Shown: positions 1-8,864, counted from the stretch's first letter. The stretch is 64,000 bases of DNA from Sphingomonas koreensis (GCF_002797435.1 NZ_PGEN01000001.1:186001-250000); one strand, 5' to 3'. Made by a program: numbers and translations. Notes: generated by a model not told the origin, from the sequence alone.

Positions 1-260
<260 letters not shown>

Positions 261-300
261 TTAGGGGCGAGATCGCCTTCGCTCAAGCGAAACGGTGCGA

Positions 301-852
301 TCAGGCTGATCGAGACAGTTTCGCGAGCGCAGCGGCACCACGTGGACTGATCCGATAGCCGGTCTCGAGCGAGATCGTAAGGCCGCGATTCTTGAGTTCC
401 CGCACCCGCGCCTTGAACCGGTCGCGCGGCATCCCCAGCGGTTCGGCGATATCGGCCGCGCGGACTTCGGGTGCCTGATCGATGGCCCTCAGGATCGGCA
501 GCGCCCAGTCGATCCGGACGAGCCAGGCCGGAATGTCGGGATCGACATCGGCCTGTTCACGCAGTGCTTCCCTGGGGTCTTCGTCGATTCCCGCCAGTTC
601 GATCCGGTACAGGTCGCCGGGGCGGCTGTTCAACTCCCGCAACAGGGCATCGCGATCCGCATAGCCAGCCGCGACCGCCTCCTCCGCATCGATCGCCATG
701 AGCTCGATACGCTCGACCAGTCCAAATCGCACCACACCGTGGGCTGTGCGCTGCGTGCCACCGGTCACAGCCGCCGCGCTACGCCACCGGCGAAACGCAA
801 GGGTGATGGTTTCGTTCGCAACGCCCTCCAGAGTATCGCGGCGGAACAGCAT
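301..852 (-). CDS. ASCH-like domain protein with C-terminal winged-helix-like region
   Basis: 183-residue protein. The first 100 residues (MLFRRDTLEGVANETITLAF and following) have the look of an ASCH/PUA-like fold, in which a short beta-rich domain is thought to bind RNA. The last 70 residues (IDWALPILRAIDQAPEVRAA, then MPRDRFKARVRELKNRGLT) read like a small winged helix with an RELKNRGL recognition segment. The gene starts three bases after the stop of the M24 peptidase gene, so the two are probably co-transcribed. The exact function is unknown. The domain assignment rests on pattern recognition and is moderately secure. Confidence 0.7.
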   Translation of the reverse strand: MLFRRDTLEGVANETITLAFRRWRSAAAVTGGTQRTAHGVVRFGLVERIELMAIDAEEAVAAGYADRDALLRELNSRPGDLYRIELAGIDEDPREALREQADVDPDIPAWLVRIDWALPILRAIDQAPEVRAADIAEPLGMPRDRFKARVRELKNRGLTISLETGYRISPRGAAALAKLSRSA

Positions 853-855
853 CGG

Positions 856-2106
856 TCAGAGCCGGTCGATCGCTGGCTGCGGTTCGGAAAAATAGCGCGG
901 TCCCGTCTTGGTCATATGGAAGCAGTCCTCCAGCCGCACCCCGAATTTGCCGGGCAGATAGATGCCCGGTTCGTTGGAGAAGCACATGCCCGCGGCCAGC
1001 TTCGTCGTCTCGCCGCGCACCAGGTTGATCGGTTCGTGCCCGTCCATACCGATGCCGTGCCCGGTGCGGTGCGACAGACCCGGCAGCTTGTAGTCCGGCC
1101 CGTAACCAAGCGAGCTGTAGTAGCGCCGCACCGCGTCATCCACAGCACCTGCCGGCGTCCCGATCTGGGCTGCGGCAAAGGCGATTTCCTGCCCGCGCTT
1201 CATCTCGCTCCACACCTTGCGCTGCTCGGCCGTGGCTTCCCCATGGACGAAGGTGCGCGAGATGTCGCTTTCATAGCCATGGACCCGCGCGCCGCAGTCC
1301 ATCAGCACCACCTCGCCTTTCGCCACGCGCTGCGGCTTGCCGGTGCCGTGCGGATAGGCCGACGCCTCGCCCAGCAGGATCAGGTTGAACGCCACCTCTC
1401 CGCCGAGCTTGCGGGTCGCCGCGCTCATCAGCGCGGCGATGTCCTGCGGCGTCATCCCCGCCTGAACCTGCGGGTGCGTCCAGCGATAGGCGGCCATCGT
1501 CACATCCGCAGCCTTCTGCATCAGAGCGATCTCGGCCGGGGTCTTGATCATCCGGCATCCGCGCACGACCGAATTGGCGGAAACGATCAGGCGTGCATCG
1601 CCGATCGCCTGAGCCAGGCCGGTCACCGCGAAATGCCGTACCGTTTCCTCGATCCCGATGCGGTGGTTCTGCAGCCTCTTCTCGCGCAGCCAGCCCGCGA
1701 TCACCGCGAACGGGCTTTCATGTTCCTGCCACACCCGCACTTGCGCCGGAACGCCCAGCGATTCGCGGACCGACGGCTCCTCGAAGAAGGGGGTAACGAT
1801 CATCGGATCGCCTTCGACGGGGATCACTGCTGCGGTCAGCCGCTCGCTGCGCCCCCAGCGCACGCCTGTGAAATAGAGCAGGCTCGACCCGGGCTCGATC
1901 AGCACCGCGCCGATGCCGTTCGCTTTCATCAGCGCCTGCGCCCGGGCAAGCCGCACACGGCGTTCCTCCGGCCCGATCGGGATCGCATCCGCCGTGATAT
2001 TTTTCAGGTCCGCAGCAGAGGGTTCTGCCCTCTGCGGGACTCTAGCATGAGCAACGAGGGGAGCCGCGGCGGCGGCGGCGAGCAGTGTTCGGCGGGACAA
2101 GATCAT
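856..2106 (-). CDS. Tat-exported M24 family metallopeptidase (Xaa-Pro aminopeptidase-like)
   Basis: 416 residues, ATG at 2104-2106. The N-terminus MILSRRTLLAAAAAAPLVAHA is a short twin-arginine signal, so the enzyme probably acts folded in the periplasm. A creatinase-like N-terminal domain (about 45-175) precedes the pita-bread catalytic domain (about 185-410). All five metal ligands are visible: D270 and D281 (LMDCGARVHGYESDISRTF), H350 (HRTGHGIGMDGHE), E379 (FSNEPGIYLPG) and E393 (GVRLEDC). It should cleave N-terminal residues next to proline or act as a related dipeptidase; substrate cannot be read from the sequence. A much longer frame continues upstream on this strand but is antisense to the symporter gene and was rejected. 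The ASCH-like gene follows after three bases. Confidence 0.88.
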   Translation of the reverse strand: MILSRRTLLAAAAAAPLVAHARVPQRAEPSAADLKNITADAIPIGPEERRVRLARAQALMKANGIGAVLIEPGSSLLYFTGVRWGRSERLTAAVIPVEGDPMIVTPFFEEPSVRESLGVPAQVRVWQEHESPFAVIAGWLREKRLQNHRIGIEETVRHFAVTGLAQAIGDARLIVSANSVVRGCRMIKTPAEIALMQKAADVTMAAYRWTHPQVQAGMTPQDIAALMSAATRKLGGEVAFNLILLGEASAYPHGTGKPQRVAKGEVVLMDCGARVHGYESDISRTFVHGEATAEQRKVWSEMKRGQEIAFAAAQIGTPAGAVDDAVRRYYSSLGYGPDYKLPGLSHRTGHGIGMDGHEPINLVRGETTKLAAGMCFSNEPGIYLPGKFGVRLEDCFHMTKTGPRYFSEPQPAIDRL

Positions 2107-2178
2107 GATCACCAGCGATACGGCTCTTGACCCGCGCGCCGCAATCCCCTGTCTAGGCGCCGCAAAGAGGGGAGCCCA

Positions 2179-3546
2179 ATGGCCAAGAAACTGACGACAT
2201 TCATCCTGATTGCGCTCGTGGCGGGCGCGATCGTGGGCCTTGGGCTCCATTACGGCATCCATAACAGCTTCGGCGCCGATTCGGCGGGCGCAGAAGCCGA
2301 GCTGAAGACCGTCGCCGGCTATTTCTCGATCGTCACGACGATCTTCCTGCGCCTGATCAAGATGATCATCGCGCCGCTGGTCTTTGCCACCCTCGTCGCC
2401 GGTATCGCGCATATGGGCGACACAGCCGCGCTGGGCCGGGTGGGCGGCCGCGCAGTCGCCTGGTTCATCTGCGCCAGCCTCGTCTCGCTCACGCTGGGAC
2501 TGATTCTCGTCAATCTGTTCCAGCCCGGCGTCGGCCTCAACTTCCCGCTGCCACCGGTCGACGCCACCAGCGGCGTCGAGAAGGCTGCCTTCAACCTCAA
2601 GGACTTCTTCACCCACGTCTTCCCCGCATCGGGGATCGAGGCGATGGCAAAGAACGAAATCCTCCAGATCGTGATCTTCTCGCTGTTCATCGGCGTCGCG
2701 ATCACGGCGGTGGGCGAGAAGGCCAAGCCGTTGGTCAGCGCGGTCGAGGCACTGGTCCATGTGATGCTGCAGGTGACGAACTACGTCATGCGCTTCGCTC
2801 CGATCGCGGTGTTCGCAGCGGTGGCGGGGACTTTGGCGGAGCGCGGCCCGGCGATCATCGGCAACCTCGCCTACTTCATGGGCACGTTCTACATCGCAAT
2901 GTTTACGCTCTGGGCGCTGCTGATCGGCGTCTGTTATCTGATCGTCGGCAAGCGTACCGGACTGCTGGTCCGCTACATCCGCGATCCGCTGCTCCTCGCC
3001 TTCTCGACCGCATCGTCCGAGGCCGCCTATCCGCGAACGCTGGAGGCACTCGACCGCTTCGGCGTACCGCCGCGCATCGCCAGCTTCGTGCTGCCGCTGG
3101 GGTACAGCTTCAACCTCGACGGCTCGATGATCTACATGACCTTCGCGACGATCTTCATCGCGCAGGCCTATGGCATCGATCTGACCTTGGGTCAGGAAAT
3201 CACGATGCTGCTGGTGCTCATGATCACCAGCAAAGGCATTGCCGGCGTGCCCCGCGCCAGCCTGGTCGTCATCGCCGCCACGCTCGGCTTCTTCGACATT
3301 CCGGAAGCCGGCCTGCTGCTCATCCTCGGTATCGATCACTTCCTCGACATGGGCCGCTCGGCGACCAACGTCGTCGGCAACGCGGTGGCGAGCGCCGTGG
3401 TGGCGAAATGGGAAGGCGGCCGCCTCGATCCCATCGAACCCGCCGATATCGAGCCGCCCCACGCACCTACCGGCGGCGGCCCCGCGGTGGACGAGCAAAG
3501 CTTCAGCGAGTTCGGCAAACCCCCGGCGGGCGGCTCTCAGGCATAG
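2179..3546 (+). CDS. Dicarboxylate/amino acid:cation symporter (DAACS, DctA/GltP family)
   Basis: 455-residue inner-membrane transporter preceded by a good ribosome site (GAGGGGAG). It has the family hallmarks: the re-entrant loop FSTASSEAAYP near residue 277, the TM7 motif YSFNLDGSMIYM, the second hairpin around SKGIAGVPRAS, and the TM8 segment ILGIDHFLDMGRSATNVVGN. In TM8, D390, R393 and N397 match substrate and cation-site residues, while N401 replaces the aspartate that completes a sodium site in GltPh. E. coli DctA also has Asn here, so proton-coupled C4-dicarboxylate or acidic amino acid uptake is plausible. The C-terminus is long and polar. It overlaps the convergent glutathione transferase gene by 10 bases. 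Confidence 0.92.
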   Translation: MAKKLTTFILIALVAGAIVGLGLHYGIHNSFGADSAGAEAELKTVAGYFSIVTTIFLRLIKMIIAPLVFATLVAGIAHMGDTAALGRVGGRAVAWFICASLVSLTLGLILVNLFQPGVGLNFPLPPVDATSGVEKAAFNLKDFFTHVFPASGIEAMAKNEILQIVIFSLFIGVAITAVGEKAKPLVSAVEALVHVMLQVTNYVMRFAPIAVFAAVAGTLAERGPAIIGNLAYFMGTFYIAMFTLWALLIGVCYLIVGKRTGLLVRYIRDPLLLAFSTASSEAAYPRTLEALDRFGVPPRIASFVLPLGYSFNLDGSMIYMTFATIFIAQAYGIDLTLGQEITMLLVLMITSKGIAGVPRASLVVIAATLGFFDIPEAGLLLILGIDHFLDMGRSATNVVGNAVASAVVAKWEGGRLDPIEPADIEPPHAPTGGGPAVDEQSFSEFGKPPAGGSQA

Positions 3547-4178
3547 GCATAGGGCCCGCCTGCGGAGAGCGCGGCCTGATAGGCAGGCCGCGCATGCACC
3601 CTGGCCAGCCAGGCGATCGTCGCCGGGCGTGAGGCATCGAGCCCCGCCCGGCTTCGTGCCGCTTCGAGCGGGAAGCTCATCATCACATCCGCCGCGCTGA
3701 AATCGTCTCCGGCGAACCAGTCATGCTGCGAGAGGTGCGCCTCGACATAGTCGAGATGCACGTCGATCATCGGCTGAATCTTCTTCTGCGCGGTCTTGCC
3801 GAGCAAGGGCACACGGCCCAGCACCAGCTTGACCAGTAGCGGCGGCATCAGCGAGCCCTCGGCATAGTGAAGGAAATGCCGATAGCGCAGCACCGCGTCG
3901 CGATGTGCCGGCGCCCCGAGCCGCCCGTCGGCCTTCTCGACCAGATACTCGATGATCGCGCCCGTTTCCGCGATGGTGCGGTCAAGGCCGCCATCCGCCT
4001 CGTCGTCGACGATCACGGGCGACTTGCCGAGCGGGTGCACCGCACGAAGTTCGGGCGGGGCGAGCATCGTCGCCTTGTTTCGTTGGTAGCGCTCGATTCG
4101 ATAGGGCAGCCCGAGCTCCTCGAGCAGCCACAACACGCGCTGCGAACGTGAATTTTCCAGATGGTGGACGGTGATCAT
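3537..4178 (-). CDS. Glutathione S-transferase
   Basis: 213-residue protein from the ATG at 4176-4178; a slightly longer frame exists but MITVHHLENSRSQRVLWLLE is the usual beginning of this family. The N-terminal thioredoxin-like domain (1-80) contains the SRSQRVLWLLEELGLPY helix and the cis-proline region LGKSPVIVDD with the ET glutathione-binding turn (IAETGAIIEYL). The all-helical C-terminal domain follows, with ADVMMSFPLEAA. It probably conjugates or reduces small electrophiles with glutathione in the cytosol; the substrate is unknown. It stands alone, converging on the symporter gene. Confidence 0.9.
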   Translation of the reverse strand: MITVHHLENSRSQRVLWLLEELGLPYRIERYQRNKATMLAPPELRAVHPLGKSPVIVDDEADGGLDRTIAETGAIIEYLVEKADGRLGAPAHRDAVLRYRHFLHYAEGSLMPPLLVKLVLGRVPLLGKTAQKKIQPMIDVHLDYVEAHLSQHDWFAGDDFSAADVMMSFPLEAARSRAGLDASRPATIAWLARVHARPAYQAALSAGGPYAYA

Positions 4179-4330
4179 CGGCCGGGCATCCTCGTTGACA
4201 TCATGCAAGGCTGCACTGCCCGGCCGAGGATGGCCAGCGTCAAATCAGACGGTCGACCACCTGCAGCTCCACAGAACGGCAGGCACGGCAAGCGAAAGCG
4301 GTGGACCGGCCTTGTCCTCCACCCGGTTTC

Positions 4331-4837
4331 TCAGGAACCGCCGGCCGCATCGATGCCGATCAACTCGACGGTGAACAACAGCGTTGCGCGGCCCGGGATC
4401 GGTCCGCGTCCATTGGGGCCATAGGCCAGCTCCTGCGGAATCGCGAGCTCCACCTTGTCGCCGATGCCCATCAGCTGGACGCCTTCCTGCCAGCCCTTGA
4501 TGACGCGATTGAGCGGAAAAGTCGCCGGTTGGCCGCGCTTGACCGAGCTGTCGAATTCGACACCATCGCTGAAGGTGCCGGTATAGTGGACGGTGACCCG
4601 ATCGAGCGGGCCGGGCCGCTGGCCGCTGCCGTCTCCCGCGATCCGGCGCCACCGCAGCCCGCTCGGAGTGACATGCCAGCCCTTTGCTCCGTGACGCTCG
4701 GCCAGCGCCAGCATCTGGCGATTCTGCCAAGCGACATCCTGCGAGTGATCGGGTTGAGGGGAATCCTGAGCAGCAGCCGCGTCGGCCCCTGCTGCAATCG
4801 CGCAGCTCAACAGAAGCGATTTCGAGAAACTCAGCAC
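4331..4837 (-). CDS. Exported FKBP-type peptidyl-prolyl cis-trans isomerase
   Basis: 168 residues from a GTG start at 4835-4837, chosen because a strong ribosome site (AAGGGGAGG) sits just upstream and because the protein then begins with a signal peptide (SFSKSLLLSCAIAAGADAAAA). The upstream extension in the same frame looks non-coding. The FKBP domain spans about 70-165: VTVHYTGTFSDGVEFDSS, GWQEGVQLMGIGDK, IPQELAYGPNGRG, LLFTVELIGI, all standard active-site elements. It should assist proline isomerisation during folding of periplasmic proteins. It is separated from recA by about 270 bases containing a hairpin. Confidence 0.88.
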   Translation of the reverse strand: MLSFSKSLLLSCAIAAGADAAAAQDSPQPDHSQDVAWQNRQMLALAERHGAKGWHVTPSGLRWRRIAGDGSGQRPGPLDRVTVHYTGTFSDGVEFDSSVKRGQPATFPLNRVIKGWQEGVQLMGIGDKVELAIPQELAYGPNGRGPIPGRATLLFTVELIGIDAAGGS

Positions 4838-4942
4838 CAACTCCGCCCTCCCCTTGCTCACCCGGCCCCCTTGCTCACGCCGGTTCGCGAGCCGTTCGCC
4901 CGCACAGCTACTCAATCGCTCCGTTCCTACCAAGCCGAAAGA

Positions 4943-4963
4943 CCCGGCGCGTGGGGCGCCGGG
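4943..4963 (-). terminator. GC-rich hairpin downstream of recA
   Basis: Perfect 8-bp stem CCCGGCGC/GCGCCGGG (4943-4950 with 4956-4963) and a 5-base loop. On the minus strand it is followed by TCTTTC, a weak T-rich tail. It lies about 145 bases after the recA stop, before the FKBP gene, and could end recA transcription. It is suggestive only, because the tail is poor. Confidence 0.45.
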
Positions 4964-5106
4964 CCTTCCGATGGGAAGCGAGTCCCGTGACCGCCGCCGC
5001 TCATCACGATACGGCGCGGCCCAATCCTGTTACCGTTCCGCCAGGCCCCTCGAAGTTCACGAAGTTACGCGGAACGGCATTCAAACTGTCATCTTCGTCA
5101 GTTCCG

Positions 5107-6186
5107 TCAGTCTTCCGAACCCTCGTCCTCGGCATCGGGGCCGGTCATCATCTCTTCGGCGACCTGCGCGGTGCGGCTGCGGATCGCAGTCTCAAGCCGG
5201 TTGCAGACCTCAGGGTTCTCCTTGAGGAACGTCTTGGCGTTCTCGCGCCCCTGACCGATGCGGATGCTGTCATAGCTGAACCACGCACCCGCCTTCTCGA
5301 CCAGCCCGGCCTTGACGCCGAGGTCGAGGATTTCGCCGATCTTCGAGATGCCTTCACCATACATGATGTCGAATTCGACCTGCTTGAACGGCGGGGCGAC
5401 CTTGTTCTTCACCACCTTCACGCGGGTCGCGTTGCCGATGATGTCGTCGCGATCCTTGATCTGGCCGGTGCGGCGGATGTCGAGGCGGACCGAGGCGTAG
5501 AATTTCAGCGCGTTGCCGCCGGTCGTGGTTTCCGGATTGCCGTACATCACGCCGATCTTCATGCGCAGCTGGTTGATGAAGATCACCATGCAGCGCGACC
5601 GGCTGATCGAGCCGGTCAGCTTGCGCAGCGACTGCGACATCAGGCGCGCCTGCAGGCCGACATGGCTGTCGCCCATCTCGCCCTCGATTTCGGCGCGGGG
5701 AACCAGCGCAGCGACCGAGTCCACCACCAGTACGTCGATCGCGTTCGACCGCACCAGCGTGTCGGTGATCTCCAGCGCCTGCTCGCCGGTATCTGGCTGT
5801 GAGACGATCAGCTCGTCGATGTTGACGCCCAGCTTCTTGGCATAGACGGGGTCGAGCGCATGTTCGGCATCGACGAACGCGGCGACGCCGCCATTCTTCT
5901 GTGCCTCGGCGATCACGTGCAGCGCCAGCGTGGTCTTGCCCGAGCTTTCCGGGCCATAGACCTCGATCACGCGCCCGCGCGGAAGGCCGCCCACGCCGAG
6001 CGCGATGTCGAGCCCGAGCGAACCAGTCGAGATCGCCTCGACCTGCATCGTCTCCTTCGAGCCGAGCTTCATCGCCGAGCCCTTGCCGAACGCGCGATCG
6101 ATCTGCGCGAGTGCGGCGTCGAGCGCCTTCTGTTTATCCGAAGAAATCGCCATGTTTCCGTCGATCACCTTGAGGGAAGCTGCCAT
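5107..6186 (-). CDS. recA: Recombinase A
   Basis: 359 residues. RecA forms ATP-dependent filaments on single-stranded DNA, drives strand exchange and triggers LexA self-cleavage. Visible motifs: the core start [20 protein letters not shown], Walker [10 protein letters not shown] near residue 75, Walker [16 protein letters not shown], the loop-2 region [20 protein letters not shown], and an acidic C-terminus (DAEDEGSED). The length is close to the usual 350. The ATG at 6184-6186 gives [13 protein letters not shown]; an internal ATG at residue 12 is possible. The promoter region is shared with the divergent tag gene and holds a GTTC-N7-GTTC LexA box, so SOS control is expected. Confidence 0.98.
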   Translation of the reverse strand: MAASLKVIDGNMAISSDKQKALDAALAQIDRAFGKGSAMKLGSKETMQVEAISTGSLGLDIALGVGGLPRGRVIEVYGPESSGKTTLALHVIAEAQKNGGVAAFVDAEHALDPVYAKKLGVNIDELIVSQPDTGEQALEITDTLVRSNAIDVLVVDSVAALVPRAEIEGEMGDSHVGLQARLMSQSLRKLTGSISRSRCMVIFINQLRMKIGVMYGNPETTTGGNALKFYASVRLDIRRTGQIKDRDDIIGNATRVKVVKNKVAPPFKQVEFDIMYGEGISKIGEILDLGVKAGLVEKAGAWFSYDSIRIGQGRENAKTFLKENPEVCNRLETAIRSRTAQVAEEMMTGPDAEDEGSED

Positions 6187-6277
6187 CCGAAGTCTCCGTC
6201 GCTAGAGGCTTTACGCCCCGCCTTCAACAGGCCTGTCATCACAATGTTGATGATTGCGTATAGCATTTGTTCCACTA

Positions 6278-6292
6278 GAACAAGAGTGGAAC
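6278..6292. promoter_or_regulatory. LexA (SOS) box between recA and tag
   Basis: The top strand reads GAAC-AAGAGTG-GAAC, which on the bottom strand is GTTC-CACTCTT-GTTC, exactly the direct-repeat SOS box known from alphaproteobacteria. A further GTTC at 6269-6272 forms an inverted pair with the first GAAC (GTTC-N5-GAAC). The site lies 92 bases before the recA ATG and 37 bases before the proposed tag TTG start, so one operator can serve both genes. Confidence 0.85.
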
Positions 6293-6328
6293 AATCATTT
6301 TTTGTTCTCATCTCCCTGGAGGAAGCAA

Positions 6329-6886
6329 TTGACCGAACCGACACGCTGCCGCTGGTCTCAGAGCAACCCGCTCGACACCGTCTATCACGACACCGAATGG
6401 GGTGTTCCCGTCCGCGATTCGCGGCTGCTGTGGGAAACGCTGATGCTCGAAGGATTCCAGGCTGGCCTGTCCTGGTCGACGATCCTGAAGAAGCGCGACG
6501 GGTTTCATGCCGCCTTTGCCGGATGGGACCCGGTCAGGGTCGCCGCGTTCGGCCCTGACGACGTCGAGCGGCTGATGGCCGACCCCGGCATCGTTCGCGC
6601 CCGTGCCAAGATCGAGGCCGCGATCGGCAATGCCCGCGCCTATCTCGCTTTTGCCGAGCGGGGCGAGGATTTCGGCGACTGGGCATGGAGCCTTGCCGGC
6701 GGCGCGCCGATGAAGGGCGATGGCGAGAGCGTTCCCGCGAAAACCGCAACCTCCGAAGCCATTTCCAAGGCACTCAAGGCAAGGGGTTTCAAGTTCGTGG
6801 GACCGGTGATCGTCTATGCCTGGATGCAGGCGGTCGGGATGGTCAACGATCATGCCGTCCACTGCTTCCGTCGCGATCAGGTCTGA
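6329..6886 (+). CDS. tag: DNA-3-methyladenine glycosylase I
   Basis: 185 residues from a TTG start at 6329-6331, chosen because GGAGGAAG lies six bases upstream and the product then starts where the family does (LTEPTRCRWSQSNPLDTVYH). The enzyme excises 3-methyladenine from DNA in base-excision repair. The structural zinc ligands are present: Cys in TRCRW, His in YHDTEWG, and the C-terminal His and Cys in VNDHAVHCFRR. The catalytic signature GFQAGLSWSTILKKR and the FVGPVIVYAWMQAVGMVNDH block are well conserved. A longer reading would run upstream across the SOS box. It is divergent from recA and probably damage-inducible. Confidence 0.93.
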   Translation: MTEPTRCRWSQSNPLDTVYHDTEWGVPVRDSRLLWETLMLEGFQAGLSWSTILKKRDGFHAAFAGWDPVRVAAFGPDDVERLMADPGIVRARAKIEAAIGNARAYLAFAERGEDFGDWAWSLAGGAPMKGDGESVPAKTATSEAISKALKARGFKFVGPVIVYAWMQAVGMVNDHAVHCFRRDQV

Positions 6887-6977
6887 ACGGGGTTGACGCT
6901 AAGCCGTTCACGCAACGTTTAAGGAGCGTACGCCTGACGCTTGCCCCGCGGCTGCGTTCGCGCGATCCTGCACGGCC

Positions 6978-7994
6978 ATGAACGACGATCTTTCCGCCTT
7001 CATCGCCGGCCTGCCCAAGGCCGAACTTCACCTGCATATCGAGGGGAGCCTCGAACCCGAGCTGATGTTCGCGTTGGCGAAGCGGAACAAGGTGGCGATC
7101 CCGTTCGACAGCGTCGAGGCGGTGCGCGCCGCCTACAGCTTCAGCCGGCTGCAGGACTTCCTCGACATCTATTATGCCGGGGCAGAGGTGTTGCGGACCG
7201 AGCAGGATTTCTATGACCTGGCCGATGCCTATTTCGCGCGCGCTGCGGCGGACGGGGTCGTGCATGCGGAGATCTTCTTCGATCCGCAGACCCATACCGA
7301 TCGCGGCATCCCGTTCCAGGTCGTTGCGGACGGGCTGCTCGCCGCGATGCGCGATGCAGAGGGACGGCATGGCCTGAGCTCGAAGCTGATTCTCTGCTTT
7401 CTGCGCCACCTCGACGAGGAGGCGGCCTTCGCCACGCTCAAGACAGCCGAACCCTGGCTTGACCGGATCGAGGGGGTCGGCCTCGATTCGTCGGAAGTCG
7501 GCCACCCGCCCGAGAAGTTCGCACGCGTCTTTGCCGCGGCTGGCGATCTCGGCCTCAAGCGCGTGGCGCACGCCGGGGAGGAAGGGCCGCCTGACTATGT
7601 CTGGCAGGCGCTCGATATCCTCAGGATCGACCGGCTCGACCATGGCAATCGCAGCCTGGAGGATCCCGCGCTGGTGAGGCGGCTGGCCGATGAGGGGATG
7701 ACGCTGACCGTCTGCCCGCTTTCGAACCACAAGCTCTGCGTGGTGGACGATATGGCCGACCATCCGCTCGACCGAATGCTTGCCCACGGCCTCGCCGCTA
7801 CGGTCAATTCGGACGATCCCGCCTATTTCGGGGGCTATGTCGCGGACAATTACCGGGCGGTCGCGGCGGCGCGCGGGCTGGGCAAGGCGGAACTGACCAG
7901 GCTCGCGCGCAACAGCTTTACCGGCTCGTTCCTCGATGAGCGAACGAAGGCGGCGTATCTCGGCCAGCTCGATGCATTCGTGGCGGCGAACTGA
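6978..7994 (+). CDS. Adenine deaminase (adenosine deaminase superfamily)
   Basis: 338 residues. It hydrolyses adenine to hypoxanthine and ammonia if, as I judge, it belongs to the Aah1/Pseudomonas-type adenine deaminases rather than to adenosine deaminases. The signs are the N-terminal metal site KAELHLHIEGSLEPELMFAL, the segment FFDPQTHTDRGIPF, GLDSSEVGHPPEKF, the catalytic HAGEEGPPDYVWQ, and TVNSDDPAYFGGYV with the final metal aspartates. Its stop codon overlaps the ATG of the phosphoribosyltransferase gene by one base, fitting a salvage route adenine to hypoxanthine to IMP. Family membership is certain; the choice of adenine over adenosine is strong but unproven. Confidence 0.88.
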   Translation: MNDDLSAFIAGLPKAELHLHIEGSLEPELMFALAKRNKVAIPFDSVEAVRAAYSFSRLQDFLDIYYAGAEVLRTEQDFYDLADAYFARAAADGVVHAEIFFDPQTHTDRGIPFQVVADGLLAAMRDAEGRHGLSSKLILCFLRHLDEEAAFATLKTAEPWLDRIEGVGLDSSEVGHPPEKFARVFAAAGDLGLKRVAHAGEEGPPDYVWQALDILRIDRLDHGNRSLEDPALVRRLADEGMTLTVCPLSNHKLCVVDDMADHPLDRMLAHGLAATVNSDDPAYFGGYVADNYRAVAAARGLGKAELTRLARNSFTGSFLDERTKAAYLGQLDAFVAAN

Positions 7995-8512
7995 TGCCGG
8001 TCTTCACTCCCATTTCGCACGAGCAGCTCGTCGCCGACGTGCTTGCGATTGCTGCCGCTATCCATGCCGATCGCGACTGGAAGCCCGATTTCATCATCGG
8101 CATCGGCCGCGGCGGACTTTCGCCTGCGGTCTATCTGAGCCACGCGACGGGCATGCCGATGCTCTCGGTCGATCACAGTTCGCAGGTCCACGACTTCGCC
8201 GACGCCCCGCTCGAGCGGCTGGCGGAGCGTACCCGGGCCGGCGAGAAGCTGCTCTTCCTCGACGATATCAACGATAGCGGCGCGACCATCGCCAAGCTGC
8301 GCACGAAGCTCGCTGCGGCGGGGGCGACGCCCGGTGCGGTCCGGTTCGCGACCTTGCTCGACAACGCGACGTCCAGCCAGCGCGTCGAGTATGCCGCGCG
8401 CGCGATCGATCGCACGGTGACCAAGGACTGGTTCGTGTTCCCGTGGGAAGCGGTCGCCCCGGCGGCATCGATCGCCGCGGACGCTGCCGAAATGCCGGAC
8501 CGGATCGCCTAG
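7994..8512 (+). CDS. Purine phosphoribosyltransferase (hypoxanthine/xanthine-guanine type)
   Basis: 172 residues of the type I phosphoribosyltransferase fold. The loop DFIIGIGRGGLSPAVYLSH and the PRPP-binding motif LLFLDDINDSGATI (about residues 90-103) are clear, and a C-terminal FPWEA segment is common in Gpt-like enzymes. It should transfer ribose-5-phosphate from PRPP to a purine base. Translation is coupled to the upstream adenine deaminase (one-base overlap), which points to hypoxanthine as a natural substrate. It converges on the receiver gene, with one base between the two stop codons. Confidence 0.85.
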   Translation: MPVFTPISHEQLVADVLAIAAAIHADRDWKPDFIIGIGRGGLSPAVYLSHATGMPMLSVDHSSQVHDFADAPLERLAERTRAGEKLLFLDDINDSGATIAKLRTKLAAAGATPGAVRFATLLDNATSSQRVEYAARAIDRTVTKDWFVFPWEAVAPAASIAADAAEMPDRIA

Positions 8513-8513
8513 C

Positions 8514-8864
8514 CTAGAGGCCGGCCAGTGCCTGCTCGATCGCATCCATCGTGAAAGGCTTGGCGAGGATCGGCCGGTGCTTGTGCCCTTCCACGATCAT
8601 GTCGTCGCCGCCGCCCGTCGCGACCACGAACGGAACGCCCGCCGCCGCCAGCGCATCGGCGACCGGCCAGCATTTTTCGCCACCGTTCAGGTTCACGTCG
8701 ACGATCGCCGCGTCGATCCCGCCTGCCGCGACCAGCGGGAGCGCGGTCGAAACGCTGTCGGCGACGCCAGCCACCTGCCGGCCGAGGATATCCAGATAAT
8801 CCTCGAGCATCATGGCGATCAGCGGCTCGTCTTCGACGACAAGGATGCGGGTATGCACGGTCAT
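8514..8864 (-). CDS. Single-domain response regulator (CheY-like receiver)
   Basis: 116 residues forming one receiver domain with no output domain. Acidic pocket VVEDEP, phospho-acceptor aspartate in AAIVDVNLNGG, the T/S switch in FVVATGGG, and the lysine in LAKPFT are all present. It starts with MTVHTRILVVEDEPLIAMML, typical of the small receivers paired with HWE/HisKA2 kinases in this group. It lies 41 bases downstream of cckA on the same strand, so co-transcription and a link to CckA phosphorelay are possible but not shown. Confidence 0.85.
   Translation of the reverse strand: MTVHTRILVVEDEPLIAMMLEDYLDILGRQVAGVADSVSTALPLVAAGGIDAAIVDVNLNGGEKCWPVADALAAAGVPFVVATGGGDDMIVEGHKHRPILAKPFTMDAIEQALAGL

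Noticed and set aside
2015..2035. Perfect 8-bp hairpin (GCAGAGGG/CCCTCTGC) near the start of the M24 peptidase gene
   Set aside because: It lies within coding sequence just after the signal peptide; a single stem in GC-rich coding DNA is weak evidence of regulation.
739..2130. Plus-strand frame of 463 codons at the left end
   Set aside because: Opposite the M24 peptidase; amino acid composition is unlike a real protein.
2107..3498. Long minus-strand extension of the M24 peptidase frame across the symporter gene
   Set aside because: It is antisense to a clear membrane transporter and reads as low-complexity acidic and basic runs; the Tat signal marks the true start at 2106.
6893..6921. Sigma-70-like promoter before adenine deaminase (TTGACG, 17 bases, CGTTTA)
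   Set aside because: The -35 fits but the -10 is poor, so I did not list it as a feature.
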